Shown: positions 1 to 7,888 of the stretch, piece by piece
Layout of the letters: each line of letters opens with the position of its first letter
How positions within the stretch are numbered: position 1 is the first letter of the stretch
From: SZUA-521 sp041738285
GTDB lineage: Bacteria; Pseudomonadota; Gammaproteobacteria; Pseudomonadales; Azotimanducaceae
Assembly: GCA_041738285.1 (NCBI GenBank)
Contig: JBGSQB010000232.1
Location: 1 to 49,534 of the forward strand
Reading direction: 5' to 3'
DNA: 49,534 nt
The notes under the pieces: generated by a model
Told to the model about the DNA's origin: nothing
The model's input: the letters and a program-made list of their open reading frames with translations, nothing else
Databases searched by the model: none
Position numbers and translations under genes: made by a program

Positions 1-243
1 TGGCGGCCGCCGCGCCGCCCAGGATTCGACGAACTCACGCGTCGCGGTCATCCGCCCGGCGCGGTCGGGGCCCAGCACGTAGATGTTGAAGTCCGTGCCT
101 GGCGTATTCAGACCGAATGACAACGCCTGCCGTGCCATCGCGTGACTCGACAGATCGAACGCCCGTGCACCCGCGGCACCGGACGCGGCCAAGTCAAACT
201 GCGGCAGTCCAACTGCCGCGGCGTCGAGCTCGGTGGCCGTCAT
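1..243 (-). CDS. Lon-related AAA protease, N-terminal fragment (cut by window edge)
   Basis: Only the first 81 codons are present; the gene runs off the left edge. ATG at 243 lies two bases after the stop of the upstream oxidoreductase, so the two are probably cotranscribed. Residues about 43-66 contain FNIYVLGPDRAGRMTA, which matches the P-loop region of Lon-related proteases of the COG1067/AAA_32 type (usually FNIxVLGPxGxGK/R). These are cytoplasmic ATP-dependent proteases of poorly known substrate range. The P-loop here is degenerate, with Arg-Met where Lys-Thr is usual. The Ser-Lys protease domain would lie outside the window, so the call rests on about 30 recognisable residues. The start is too short to exclude another AAA protein. 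Confidence 0.6.
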   Translation of the reverse strand, partial: MTATELDAAAVGLPQFDLAASGAAGARAFDLSSHAMARQALSFGLNTPGTDFNIYVLGPDRAGRMTATREFVESWAARRPP

Positions 244-245
244 TG

Positions 246-1253
246 TCAGGCCGCCTTGAGCGCAGCGATCATCTGCTTGCGCGTGGCGTCGTCGACGAAG
301 GGAAACGAAGCGGACGTTCGGTCAGTGAACGCACCGTACCTCCGCTTCATTTCCGGTACGATGTCCTTGGGCTCGCCAACGACCGCAAACTCGGCGAGCA
401 AGTCATCGCCGATGAGCGAACCCATTTCCTTCCAGCGACCCCGCTTCGACATCGTGTTCAGCTCACCCTGCAGATGCCCAGCACCGATCACGTCGAGTAC
501 TTCCTTATAGGCCGGCGTCGAGCCGTAGAACGCAATCCGCTCCTTCGCAACGCGCTTGGATTGCTCGAACTCCTGTTCGTTGCGGCCGGACACGACGAAG
601 TTCGAATAGGAGATCTCGAAGTTCTCGCGCTGCCGTCCACCCTTGGCGAGGCCACGCTCGATCGCCGGCAATGTCACCTGTTCGATGAAGGGCACATTCG
701 AGAACGGATGAATGATCATGCCGTCGGCGACTTCACCCGCCACCTCGGTCATGCGCGGTCCGACCGCGGCGAGAATCACCTTGGGTGCCCCGAATTCGCG
801 ATTCTCCGGCGTGAATGCCGGCGTCATCAGGGTGTGGGTGTAGTGGCGGCCCACGAACTCGAGCTTCTTGCCGTCGTACCAGCTGGCCCAGATCGCGCGC
901 ATGGCGAGCACCAACTCGCGCATCTTCTCCGCCGGTGCGCCCCACGGCATGGAAAATCGCTTGGTGATGTGGGGCTTGATCTGCGAACCGAGCCCGATCG
1001 TCATGCGCCCTTTCGAAAACGCATTCAGGTCGTGACCGATGTTCGCCAGCAGCATCGGGCTGCGGGCGAAGCCCACCGCTATCGACGTAGCCAACTCGAC
1101 CTGTTTGGTGTGCTCTGCGGCCAGCACCAGCGGAAAGAACGGATCATGGTTCATCTCAGCTGTGCGCAATCCGTCGAATCCCATCGCCTCGAGATCCCGC
1201 GCCGACTTCGCGACCCGATCGAGTTCGATCGGCAGTCCTGCATCTACTTTCAT
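246..1253 (-). CDS. LLM class (luciferase-like) flavin-dependent oxidoreductase, copy 1
   Basis: 335 residues with the TIM-barrel hallmarks of luciferase-like monooxygenases: TSIAVGFARSPMLLANIGHDL, GLGSQIKPHI, and EVADGMIIHPF. The N-terminus MKVDAGLP is like the mycobacterial F420-dependent MSMEG_2256-type proteins. Family members oxidise or reduce organic substrates with F420 or FMN in the cytoplasm; the substrate and cofactor cannot be read from the sequence. It is a tandem duplicate of the next gene upstream, with ten bases between them and many identical blocks throughout. The downstream neighbour is a Lon-related protease two bases away. No F420 biosynthesis gene is in the window, so FMN use is equally possible. 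Confidence 0.88.
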   Translation of the reverse strand: MKVDAGLPIELDRVAKSARDLEAMGFDGLRTAEMNHDPFFPLVLAAEHTKQVELATSIAVGFARSPMLLANIGHDLNAFSKGRMTIGLGSQIKPHITKRFSMPWGAPAEKMRELVLAMRAIWASWYDGKKLEFVGRHYTHTLMTPAFTPENREFGAPKVILAAVGPRMTEVAGEVADGMIIHPFSNVPFIEQVTLPAIERGLAKGGRQRENFEISYSNFVVSGRNEQEFEQSKRVAKERIAFYGSTPAYKEVLDVIGAGHLQGELNTMSKRGRWKEMGSLIGDDLLAEFAVVGEPKDIVPEMKRRYGAFTDRTSASFPFVDDATRKQMIAALKAA

Positions 1254-1263
1254 CTACGCCCCC

Positions 1264-2271
1264 TTATGCCGCCGTCAGTTCAGAGATGATCTTCACGCGA
1301 TCCGCCTTCGCGATGTTCGCGTACGCTGCTGACGTGCGGTCGATGATATCGCCGTATCGGGACTTGATCTGACCCGGAATGCTCGACGGCTCACCAACGA
1401 CCGCAAACGCATCGAGTATCTCGTCGGTGATGAGCGTTCCCATCTCCTCCCAACGTCCCTGTTTCGACATGGAATTGAGATCACTCTGCAGATCGCCAAC
1501 GCCAATCGAGTCGAGCACCGGCCGATACGCGGGGGTCGACCCGTAGAATGCGATCTGCCGGCGGGTAGCAACGCGGGCGGCATCGATCTCCTTTGCGTCC
1601 TTGCCCGTCACCACGAATACCGGATAGCTGATCTCGAAATCGGATCGCTTTTTGCCTGCGCGGGCAAAACCACGCTCGAGTGACGGCAGCGTGGTCTCAC
1701 GCAGGTACTTTTCTGTCGTGAATGCGTGAATGATGATGCCGTCGGCTACTTCACCTGCCACCTCGGTCATCTTGGGCCCGACGGCGGCGAGGAATACCTT
1801 GGGCGGACCGTACTGCGTGTTGGTTGGCGTGAAGAATGGTGTCATCAGCGTGTGGGTGTAGAACTTGCCAGTGAACTCGAGCGGCTTTTTATCATTCCAG
1901 TTCGCCCAGATCGCGCGCATCGCGAGAATGAACTCGCGCATTCGCGCGGCCGGTGAAGACCATGGCATTGAAAAGCGTTTGGCGATGTGCGGTTTGATCT
2001 GAGACCCGAGCCCCAGTACGAATCGGCCCTTGGACGCTGCATTCAGATCGTGGCCGATATTGGCCAGGATCATCGGTGAGCGCGCGAACGCAACCGCAAT
2101 CGAGGTCATCAATTCAACACGCTCGGTGCTGAGGGCAGCGATCGCCAGTGGAAAGAACGGATCGTGCGACGTCTCCGCGGACAGAATGCCGCTGTAGCCC
2201 ATCTCTTCCAGCGCCTTTGCCTCTGCGCCCACGGTCGCAAGATCCCAACCGATGCCGCCGTCAACTTTCAT
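1264..2271 (-). CDS. LLM class flavin-dependent oxidoreductase, copy 2
   Basis: 335 residues, exactly the length of copy 1, and collinear with it without obvious gaps. Shared blocks include ANIGHDLNA, GLGSQIKPHI, KRFSMPW, FYTHTLMTP (YTHTLMTP in copy 1), AFYGSTPAY and FAVVGEP. This is the first gene of the minus-strand unit copy 2, copy 1, Lon-like protease. A good ribosome site (GGGAG, six bases before ATG) precedes it. The divergence between copies is spread over the surface and the C-terminus, as expected for an old duplication with different substrate preference, which is inference. Promoter elements must lie in 2272-2395, shared with the divergent MBL gene. Confidence 0.88.
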   Translation of the reverse strand: MKVDGGIGWDLATVGAEAKALEEMGYSGILSAETSHDPFFPLAIAALSTERVELMTSIAVAFARSPMILANIGHDLNAASKGRFVLGLGSQIKPHIAKRFSMPWSSPAARMREFILAMRAIWANWNDKKPLEFTGKFYTHTLMTPFFTPTNTQYGPPKVFLAAVGPKMTEVAGEVADGIIIHAFTTEKYLRETTLPSLERGFARAGKKRSDFEISYPVFVVTGKDAKEIDAARVATRRQIAFYGSTPAYRPVLDSIGVGDLQSDLNSMSKQGRWEEMGTLITDEILDAFAVVGEPSSIPGQIKSRYGDIIDRTSAAYANIAKADRVKIISELTAA

Positions 2272-2317
2272 GTGCCGTCTCCCGTATCTGGTTTTCGAAT
2301 GATTGTCTTGGACTGTG

Positions 2318-2329
2318 CCCCAAAAGGGG
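2318..2329. promoter_or_regulatory. Perfect 12-bp palindrome in divergent promoter region
   Basis: CCCCAAAAGGGG lies in the 124-bp region between the divergently read oxidoreductase pair and the MBL-fold gene. Its place suits an operator, but a chance palindrome is not excluded and no cognate regulator gene is adjacent. Confidence 0.25.
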
Positions 2330-2395
2330 AAAGCCTAACAGGGTTTGCGCCGCGCGGCCGACGCGGTAGGCTGCCTGCTTTGGGGAGGAACCACT

Positions 2396-3352
2396 GTGTC
2401 AATACAGCTACGCTCGTTTGCGCTTGCATTGTCCATCTCGGCCGCACTGGCCATGCCCGCCCGGGCCCACGACCCGCTCACGCTGCCGCAGCTGATGGAA
2501 GCATTCGGCTGGAGTTTCGACACCGCCGAGATCAAGGCAGAGCGCCTCGCCGACGGCTTCTACGTGCTGTTCGGGGTTGGCGGCAACATCGCCGTCTCGA
2601 TGGGTCCGCAAGGGGTCATGATCGTCGACGATCAGTTCCCGCAGCTGATGCCGAAGATCGAGGCGAAGATCGCCGAACTCGGCGGTGATGGCGGCGTCGA
2701 TTTCGCAATCAACACGCACTGGCACTTCGACCACGCCGAAGGCAATCTCGCGCTCGGCCCGAAAGGAACCTGGATCGTCGCCCAGGCCAACTCCCGGGAG
2801 ATGATGCGATCGCCGCACATCGTCAACCTCGTCACCATGACATACGCGCAGCAGGCATATCCCGACGACGCGCTGCCAGTCATCACGTTCGACGACACCA
2901 TGCAGCTGCACTTCAATGGCGAGAAGATCGATCTCGTCCACGCCGGGCCTGCACATACCACAGGCGATACAGCCGTCATCTTCCGCGGTCGCAACGCGGT
3001 GCATCTCGGCGACGTCTATAACAACTCGGGCTATCCATTCATCGATGTGGACAATGGCGGCAGCCTCGACGGTGTCATCGCATTCTGCAGCGCGGTGCTC
3101 GCCCAGCTCGACCCAAAGAGCATCGTCATTCCGGGACACGGGCCGGTCGCCGGCTACGCCGACCTCGAAGGCTACATCGCGATGCTCACGGATCTGCGCG
3201 CGACGATTGCCGCCCTCGTCACCCAGGGTGCAACACTCGAAGAAGTAGTCGCGGCCAAGCCGACTGCGAAGTACGACGAGAAGCAGGGCGATTCGACGAA
3301 CTTCGTCGACCGCGCCTACAAGAGTCTTGCCATCACGAAGGCTGCGGGGTGA
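2396..3352 (+). CDS. Secreted MBL-fold metallo-hydrolase
   Basis: 318 residues from a GTG start at 2396, chosen because GGAGGAA sits just upstream and because the next residues (SIQLRSFALALSISAALA then MPARA) form a signal peptide with an Ala-x-Ala cleavage site. The mature protein carries the zinc-binding HWHFDHAEGN motif (HxHxDH), then HTTGD, LGDVYNN and PGHGPV, all in the order of the metallo-beta-lactamase fold. It is predicted to be periplasmic. Such secreted MBL proteins include B3-like beta-lactamases and many esterase-type enzymes; nothing here fixes the substrate. A longer in-frame ATG at 2345 would place 17 extra residues before the signal peptide and is unlikely. Its end overlaps the convergent phosphatase gene by 20 bases. 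Confidence 0.85.
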   Translation: MSIQLRSFALALSISAALAMPARAHDPLTLPQLMEAFGWSFDTAEIKAERLADGFYVLFGVGGNIAVSMGPQGVMIVDDQFPQLMPKIEAKIAELGGDGGVDFAINTHWHFDHAEGNLALGPKGTWIVAQANSREMMRSPHIVNLVTMTYAQQAYPDDALPVITFDDTMQLHFNGEKIDLVHAGPAHTTGDTAVIFRGRNAVHLGDVYNNSGYPFIDVDNGGSLDGVIAFCSAVLAQLDPKSIVIPGHGPVAGYADLEGYIAMLTDLRATIAALVTQGATLEEVVAAKPTAKYDEKQGDSTNFVDRAYKSLAITKAAG

Positions 3353-3962
3353 AGAGACCCGCGGTGGGGCCGACCCCTCCGCGGTAGTGCTCGCAATCCG
3401 GCCGCCCGCCGGCAAAGCGCAACCGATAGACGAGATCGTTCGGCTGCCGCGCCGTGCTGGCGACGTCCGGCGCAAGAGCCAGCAGGTGGGTCAGCATCGC
3501 TCGGCCCAGCATGCCATGGGAGACGATGACCACACGGGCCTCGGCGCGCTCGATCAGCTGGTCGAGCAGGGGCGCGACACGAGCGATCATGTCGGGCAGG
3601 TTTTCGCCCCCCGGCGGCCGAAAGAAAAACGGATCCGCCCGCCAGTCCGCGAACTCATCGGGCCAGCGGCGCTCAATGTCCGCCAGGGTCAGGCCCTCCC
3701 AGTCGCCGCAATGGCGCTCGACCAACCGGTCGTCGAACTCGACATCGACGCCGATCCGGCCGGCAACGATCGCTGCAGTGGTGCGGGTTCGACCCAGGGG
3801 CGAGGCAAGCATGCCATCGATACCTTCGCTGACCAGCCAATCCGCGTTGGCGCGCGCATGGCCCTGCCCTGCTTCGGTGAGGGGTGAGTCGAGCCGCCCC
3901 TGCATGCGCTGCTGCACATTCCAGTGGGTCTGGCCGTGACGGACGAGATAGAGCGATTCCAT
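3333..3962 (-). CDS. Histidine phosphatase family protein (phosphoglycerate mutase-like)
   Basis: 209 residues starting at MESLYLVRHGQTHWN. The RHG motif near residue 9 carries the phospho-accepting His. Further family marks are SPLTEAGQGHARA, ASPLGRTRTTA, the ERHCGDWEGLT block, and the second catalytic His in VIVSHG. Cytoplasmic members remove phosphate from small metabolites such as alpha-ribazole phosphate, sugar phosphates or phosphoglycerate; the substrate here is not determined. An upstream ATG at 4031 would add 23 residues unlike the family N-terminus, so the internal start was chosen although no strong ribosome site is seen. The gene is convergent with the MBL gene and divergent from htpX. 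Confidence 0.87.
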   Translation of the reverse strand: MESLYLVRHGQTHWNVQQRMQGRLDSPLTEAGQGHARANADWLVSEGIDGMLASPLGRTRTTAAIVAGRIGVDVEFDDRLVERHCGDWEGLTLADIERRWPDEFADWRADPFFFRPPGGENLPDMIARVAPLLDQLIERAEARVVIVSHGMLGRAMLTHLLALAPDVASTARQPNDLVYRLRFAGGRPDCEHYRGGVGPTAGLFTPQPS

Positions 3963-4060
3963 CGGCCGGGCATCATACAGCAGGCGCCTTGAAACTCCGG
4001 GCCCGCTACCCCATCTAACCAAGCGGGGCAATTCGCCCCGATGAGGAGTCGTACAGGCCC

Positions 4061-4948
4061 ATGATGCGCATTGCGTTGTTTCTCGCCACCAACATTGCCG
4101 TGCTGGCGCTGGCCAGCATCACTTTTCGGCTGCTCGGTCTCGAGGACTTCCTCTACAACCAGGGCATGGACACGAATCTGACCGGCATGCTCGCGTTCGC
4201 CGCGATCTTCGGCATGGGCGGTTCGTTCATCTCGCTCCTGATGTCGAAGTGGCTGGCCAAGAAGTCGACCCATGCCGAAGTGATCGATGAGCCACGCACA
4301 CAGAGCGAGCGCTGGCTGAAGGATACGGTCGCCAGACTCGCGAAGGACGCCGGCATCGGCATGCCCGAGGTGGCGATATTCCCGTCACCGCAGCCTAACG
4401 CATTCGCCACCGGCGCTTCCAAGAACAGCGCCTTGGTGGCGGTTTCAACCGGCCTCCTCGAACACATGCGCGAGGACGAGGTGCGGGCAGTACTCGGTCA
4501 CGAGATCGGCCATGTCGCCAATGGCGACATGGTGACGCTCACACTCATACAAGGGGTGATGAATACCTTCGTGATCTTCTTTTCCCGCATCATCGGCAGC
4601 GTGGTCGACCGCGCGGTGTTCAAGAGCGAGAACGGCCACGGCCCCGGCTTCTTCATCGTCACCATCGTCGCGCAGATCGTGCTGGGCATTCTCGCCAGCA
4701 TGATCGTGATGTGGTTCAGCCGCTATCGGGAATTCCGCGCCGACGACGCCGGCGCAAAGCTGGCTGGACGCAATGCGATGATCGCAGCCTTGGAGCGGCT
4801 GAAGGGCGCGAGCCAGATGCCGGACACGATGCCCGATACGATGACGGCGTTCGGTATCTCGAGCGGTCTACGGCAGGGACTGTCGGCACTGTTCGCATCG
4901 CACCCGCCGCTCGATGCACGCATCGCGGCACTGCGCAGCCAAGCCTGA
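4061..4948 (+). CDS. htpX: Membrane zinc metalloprotease HtpX
   Basis: 295 residues, close to the 293 of E. coli HtpX. HtpX is an inner-membrane M48 protease that removes damaged membrane proteins alongside FtsH. Two N-terminal membrane segments (about 4-24 and 42-62) are followed by the zinc motif HEIGH (His147, Glu148, His151), two further hydrophobic segments (about 155-175 and 190-225), and EFRADDAGAKLAG holding the third zinc ligand. The conserved NAFATG block precedes the active site. A GAGGAG ribosome site lies ahead of tandem ATG codons at 4061 and 4064; either could be used. The E. coli gene is under CpxR control; no such box is evident here. It ends two bases from the convergent copper ATPase gene. 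Confidence 0.95.
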   Translation: MMRIALFLATNIAVLALASITFRLLGLEDFLYNQGMDTNLTGMLAFAAIFGMGGSFISLLMSKWLAKKSTHAEVIDEPRTQSERWLKDTVARLAKDAGIGMPEVAIFPSPQPNAFATGASKNSALVAVSTGLLEHMREDEVRAVLGHEIGHVANGDMVTLTLIQGVMNTFVIFFSRIIGSVVDRAVFKSENGHGPGFFIVTIVAQIVLGILASMIVMWFSRYREFRADDAGAKLAGRNAMIAALERLKGASQMPDTMPDTMTAFGISSGLRQGLSALFASHPPLDARIAALRSQA

Positions 4949-4950
4949 GA

Positions 4951-7275
4951 TCAGTCGAGCCGCGATGTCCTGAGCCGCAGCGCGTTGCCGATCACCGACA
5001 CGGACGACGCGCTCATCGCGGCGGCGGCGATCATGGGCGATAGCAGTACGCCAAACAGTGGATACAGCACACCGGCCGCGATCGGCACCCCCAGCGCGTT
5101 GTATGCGAAGGCAAAGAACAGGTTCTGACGGATGTTGCGCGAGGCGGCTCGGGACAGCGCTCGGGCACGGCTGATCGCCGTGAGATCACCTTTGATGAGC
5201 GTGACATCGGCGCTTTCCATCGCAACGTCCGTGCCTGTACCCATCGCAATGCCCACAGCCGCGCGCGATAGTGCGGGTGCATCATTGATACCGTCTCCCG
5301 CTACCGCGACCACGCGCCCTTGTGCTTCGAGTGACTCGACCAGTTCCAGTTTCCTTTGCGGCGTCGCCTGGGCAACGACGCGCGCAATCCCAAGCTGTCT
5401 GGCAACCGACTCGGCCGTGGCCTGAGCGTCACCTGTCGCCATGACGATTTCAACGCCATCCTTTTGCAGTGCCGCCACCGCCGCGGCTGATCGCTCCTTG
5501 ATCGGATCCGCAACCACGATCATTCCGACAAGGGTGTCGCCTGCCGCCACATACATCGCCGTCGCGCCCTGACGACCCCATTGGTCCGCGCTCGACTGCA
5601 ATGCAGCGATCGATATGTTGGCGGCAGCCATCATCGATGCATTGCCGAGCCGGATCACCTGGCCGTCGACTCGGCCATGAACACCGGCACCGGTGTCCCC
5701 GGCAAAGCCTTCTGCGCTCGGTATGTCGACACGACGCGCCTTCGCGCCGGCAACGATGGCCGCGGCAAGCGGGTGCTCGCTCGAAACTTCCACTGCGGCG
5801 GCATGAGCAAGAACGCGTTCCTCGCTCCACGGTGCGATCGCCTCCACGTGAACGAGTTCGGGCCGTCCCAGCGTGAGGGTGCCGGTCTTGTCGACTACCA
5901 GCACGTCGACATCGCGCAGTCGCTCCAATGCCTGCGCGTCGCGAAACAACACGCCCATCGCAGCTCCGCGCCCGGTCGCCACCATGATCGACATGGGTGT
6001 CGCAAGTCCGAGTGCACACGGACACGCGATGATGAGCACTGCTACCGCAGAAATCAGTCCATGTGCCATCGCTGGCGCTGGTCCAACCAAAGTCCATACG
6101 ATGAATGACAGCAACGCGATCACCACCACGAAGGGAACGAAGACACTCGCGACGCTGTCGGCGAGCTTCTGGGCTGGGGCACGGCTTCGCTGAGCTTGCG
6201 CGACGAGCGCGACGATGCGGGCGAGCAAGGTATCGGCGCCCACTTTCTTCGCTTCGATGATGAGTGAACCCGTGCCGTTCACCGTCGCACCGGCGACTGC
6301 GTCACCGATCGTTTTCGACACCGGCATACTTTCGCCGGTGAGCATCGATTCATCCACTGCGCTCTGGCCGCTGACGACGATGCCATCGACAGGCACCTTT
6401 GTGCCGGGGCGCACACGCAGGCGATCACCAACAGCAACCGCCGCGAGGTCGATTTCGACCTCGGCGCCGTCCGCCATCAATCGCACGGCCCGCGGCGGCA
6501 CCAGTGACAACAGCGCGCGTATTGCCGCGCCCGTCTGCGCACGCGCGCGCAGTTCGAGCACCTGACCGAGCAGAATCAGCGTAACGATCACCGCAGCCGC
6601 TTCGAAGTACATCCCGACATGGCCGTCAGCCATTGTGAACGCCGCGGGGAAGAGCTGCGGTGCAACCAGCGCCAGCACGCTGAAGGCGAACGCTACGCTC
6701 ACGCCGAGCCCAATCAGCGTGAACATGTTGAACGCCCGAGTCGCAATCGACCGCACAGCGCGTCGATGGAACGGCCAGGCTGCCCAGATGCACACGGGCG
6801 CCGCGAAGGCGAATTCGAGCCAACCACGCAAGCCACCGAGCGCGGTGGTCATTGGTGCGCCCGGCAGCATGTCGCCCATGGCCAGCACGAGCACCGGTAC
6901 CGTCAGCGTCGCAGCAATGATGAATCGCCGCCGCATGTCATCGTATTCGCCGTGGTCATGCTGGACGTGGGGCGACTCGGGCTCGAGCGCCATACCGCAG
7001 GTCGGACACGGTCCCGGAGCGAACGCGACAACGTTGGGGCACATCGGGCAGACGTAGCGCGTGCCCGCAGGCACCTCGGACCTCGCTTGCAGCTGGGGGT
7101 TCAGATAGCGCATCGGGTCGGCGACGAACTTGTCGCGGCAATGCGGGTTGCAGAAACGATAGGTGTCGCCGTCATGCACGTGCACGTGCGGGCCATCAGT
7201 ACGCACGGTCATCCCACACACGGGATCGACGTACGTGCCATCTTCGTTGCGAAAGGATCGGTTGGGCGTGTTCAT
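4951..7275 (-). CDS. copA: Cu(I)-translocating P-type ATPase with YHS and heavy-metal-binding N-terminal domains
   Basis: 774 residues from MNTPNRSF. Instead of the ferredoxin-like HMA domain it carries a YHS domain (about 14-60: DPVCGMTV then FCNPHCRDKF) and a small Cys-rich heavy-metal-binding domain (about 75-98: YVCPMCPN then CPTCGMALEP). The pump core has the TGES actuator loop, the membrane CPC in ACPCALGLATP, DKTGTLT with the phosphorylated Asp, the SEHPLA motif and GDGINDAPAL. The last helices carry YN and MSASS, the signature of monovalent copper pumps (P1B-1). It exports Cu(I) from the cytoplasm. The longer reading frame to 7356 lies in repeat DNA and was not used. A MerR-type promoter abuts this start. 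Confidence 0.93.
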   Translation of the reverse strand: MNTPNRSFRNEDGTYVDPVCGMTVRTDGPHVHVHDGDTYRFCNPHCRDKFVADPMRYLNPQLQARSEVPAGTRYVCPMCPNVVAFAPGPCPTCGMALEPESPHVQHDHGEYDDMRRRFIIAATLTVPVLVLAMGDMLPGAPMTTALGGLRGWLEFAFAAPVCIWAAWPFHRRAVRSIATRAFNMFTLIGLGVSVAFAFSVLALVAPQLFPAAFTMADGHVGMYFEAAAVIVTLILLGQVLELRARAQTGAAIRALLSLVPPRAVRLMADGAEVEIDLAAVAVGDRLRVRPGTKVPVDGIVVSGQSAVDESMLTGESMPVSKTIGDAVAGATVNGTGSLIIEAKKVGADTLLARIVALVAQAQRSRAPAQKLADSVASVFVPFVVVIALLSFIVWTLVGPAPAMAHGLISAVAVLIIACPCALGLATPMSIMVATGRGAAMGVLFRDAQALERLRDVDVLVVDKTGTLTLGRPELVHVEAIAPWSEERVLAHAAAVEVSSEHPLAAAIVAGAKARRVDIPSAEGFAGDTGAGVHGRVDGQVIRLGNASMMAAANISIAALQSSADQWGRQGATAMYVAAGDTLVGMIVVADPIKERSAAAVAALQKDGVEIVMATGDAQATAESVARQLGIARVVAQATPQRKLELVESLEAQGRVVAVAGDGINDAPALSRAAVGIAMGTGTDVAMESADVTLIKGDLTAISRARALSRAASRNIRQNLFFAFAYNALGVPIAAGVLYPLFGVLLSPMIAAAAMSASSVSVIGNALRLRTSRLD

Positions 7276-7281
7276 GGGCCG

Positions 7282-7313
7282 ATTGAATCGCCTGTGTGCC
7301 ACACCCAGGTCAA
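7282..7313 (-). promoter_or_regulatory. MerR-type promoter and operator of copA
   Basis: Read on the minus strand, TTGACC (-35, 7308-7313) and TTCAAT (-10, 7282-7287) are separated by 20 bases, the over-long spacing that MerR-family activators correct. The spacer plus the end of the -35 box contains an imperfect dyad, CCTGGGTG-TGG-CACACAGG (7291-7309), with seven of eight positions paired. Only six bases separate the -10 box from the ATG at 7275, so the transcript would be leaderless or nearly so. A merR-like gene lies just upstream on the same strand. Confidence 0.7.
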
Positions 7314-7328
7314 GTCCCGCATGCCACC

Positions 7329-7462
7329 CCGGAGCTGGTAACTGGCCCCGGAGCACCAGCGCACCCGCACTTCTGGGGCGCCAAACGACCGACGTGCTGC
7401 GCTAGTGCTCCGGGGCCAGGTACCAGCTCCGGGGCCAGTTACCAGCTCCGGGGCTAGTTTCC
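7329..7462. repeat. Tandem 19-bp repeats with an inverted copy, merR-copA gap
   Basis: Three head-to-tail 19-bp units begin at 7407, 7426 and 7445 (GCTCCGGGGCCAGTTACCA and near variants). An inverted copy with flanking matches lies at 7329-7356, so 7329-7356 and 7405-7432 or 7424-7450 can pair as a long stem around 7357-7404. A single degenerate copy of the same unit is found at 12073-12097, so this is a dispersed REP-like family. It occupies most of the 191-bp gap between the merR-like gene and copA. Confidence 0.8.
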
Positions 7463-7466
7463 GGCG

Positions 7467-7880
7467 CTAGCCGTCGGACCAGGTCTCGATCAGGTGGCAG
7501 ACGTGTTCTCCCTGGGGCAGTCCGTCGGGCATGGAGTCCCAGGTCGCGAGCGCACCGTTCAGGCGCGCTTCGAGATCGGTGAGTTCTCGGATCTTGCCGC
7601 GCAGTTCTTCGAGGTGGCGCGTGACCAGTTCACGCACCAGGGGACAGGGGGAGGCGCCCGCTGCTGCTTCATCGAGTACGGCACGCACTTCATTGAGGGT
7701 CAGCCCGAGCTCTCGGGCCTGGCGGATGAACTTCAGTCGAGAAAGATCAGCACCCGTGAACGCCTTGTAGCCATTGCCCGGATCACGCGCGGGTTCCAGC
7801 AGACCGATTCGCGAGTAATAGCGAACCGTATCCGGAGTGACTGCCGCGGCGCTTGCGAGCTCAGCAACCTTCATTGCCAT
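7467..7880 (-). CDS. MerR-family heavy-metal-responsive regulator
   Basis: 137 residues. The N-terminal winged helix reads VAELASAAAVTPDTVRYYSRIGLL then NGYKAF, the classic MerR DNA-binding domain, followed by a dimerisation coiled coil (about 82-112). Metal ligands visible are Cys79 (SPCPLVREL) and a C-terminal His127-Cys128-His129 cluster. It lacks the Cys pair near 112-120 that CueR uses. It would bind the dyad in the copA promoter as a dimer and activate transcription on metal binding. The start could be ATG at 7880 or the in-frame ATG at 7874. It lies eight bases after the enoyl-CoA hydratase gene and reads toward copA. Confidence 0.88.
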   Translation of the reverse strand: MAMKVAELASAAAVTPDTVRYYSRIGLLEPARDPGNGYKAFTGADLSRLKFIRQARELGLTLNEVRAVLDEAAAGASPCPLVRELVTRHLEELRGKIRELTDLEARLNGALATWDSMPDGLPQGEHVCHLIETWSDG

Positions 7881-7888
7881 GGCCTGCG

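Noticed and set aside
117..1289. Long plus-strand open frame across the first oxidoreductase gene
   Set aside because: It is antisense to a clear luciferase-like gene, has no family-like segments and is a shadow of GC-rich codon use.
2345..2395. ATG at 2345 as the start of the MBL protein
   Set aside because: It would put 17 residues before a clean signal peptide, while GTG at 2396 has a strong ribosome site.
2408..3475. 355-codon minus-strand frame across the MBL gene
   Set aside because: The plus-strand frame has the zinc motif and a signal peptide; the antisense frame has no recognisable domain.
7407..7462. Tandem repeats as a CRISPR array
   Set aside because: The 19-bp units are directly adjacent with no spacers and no cas genes are near.
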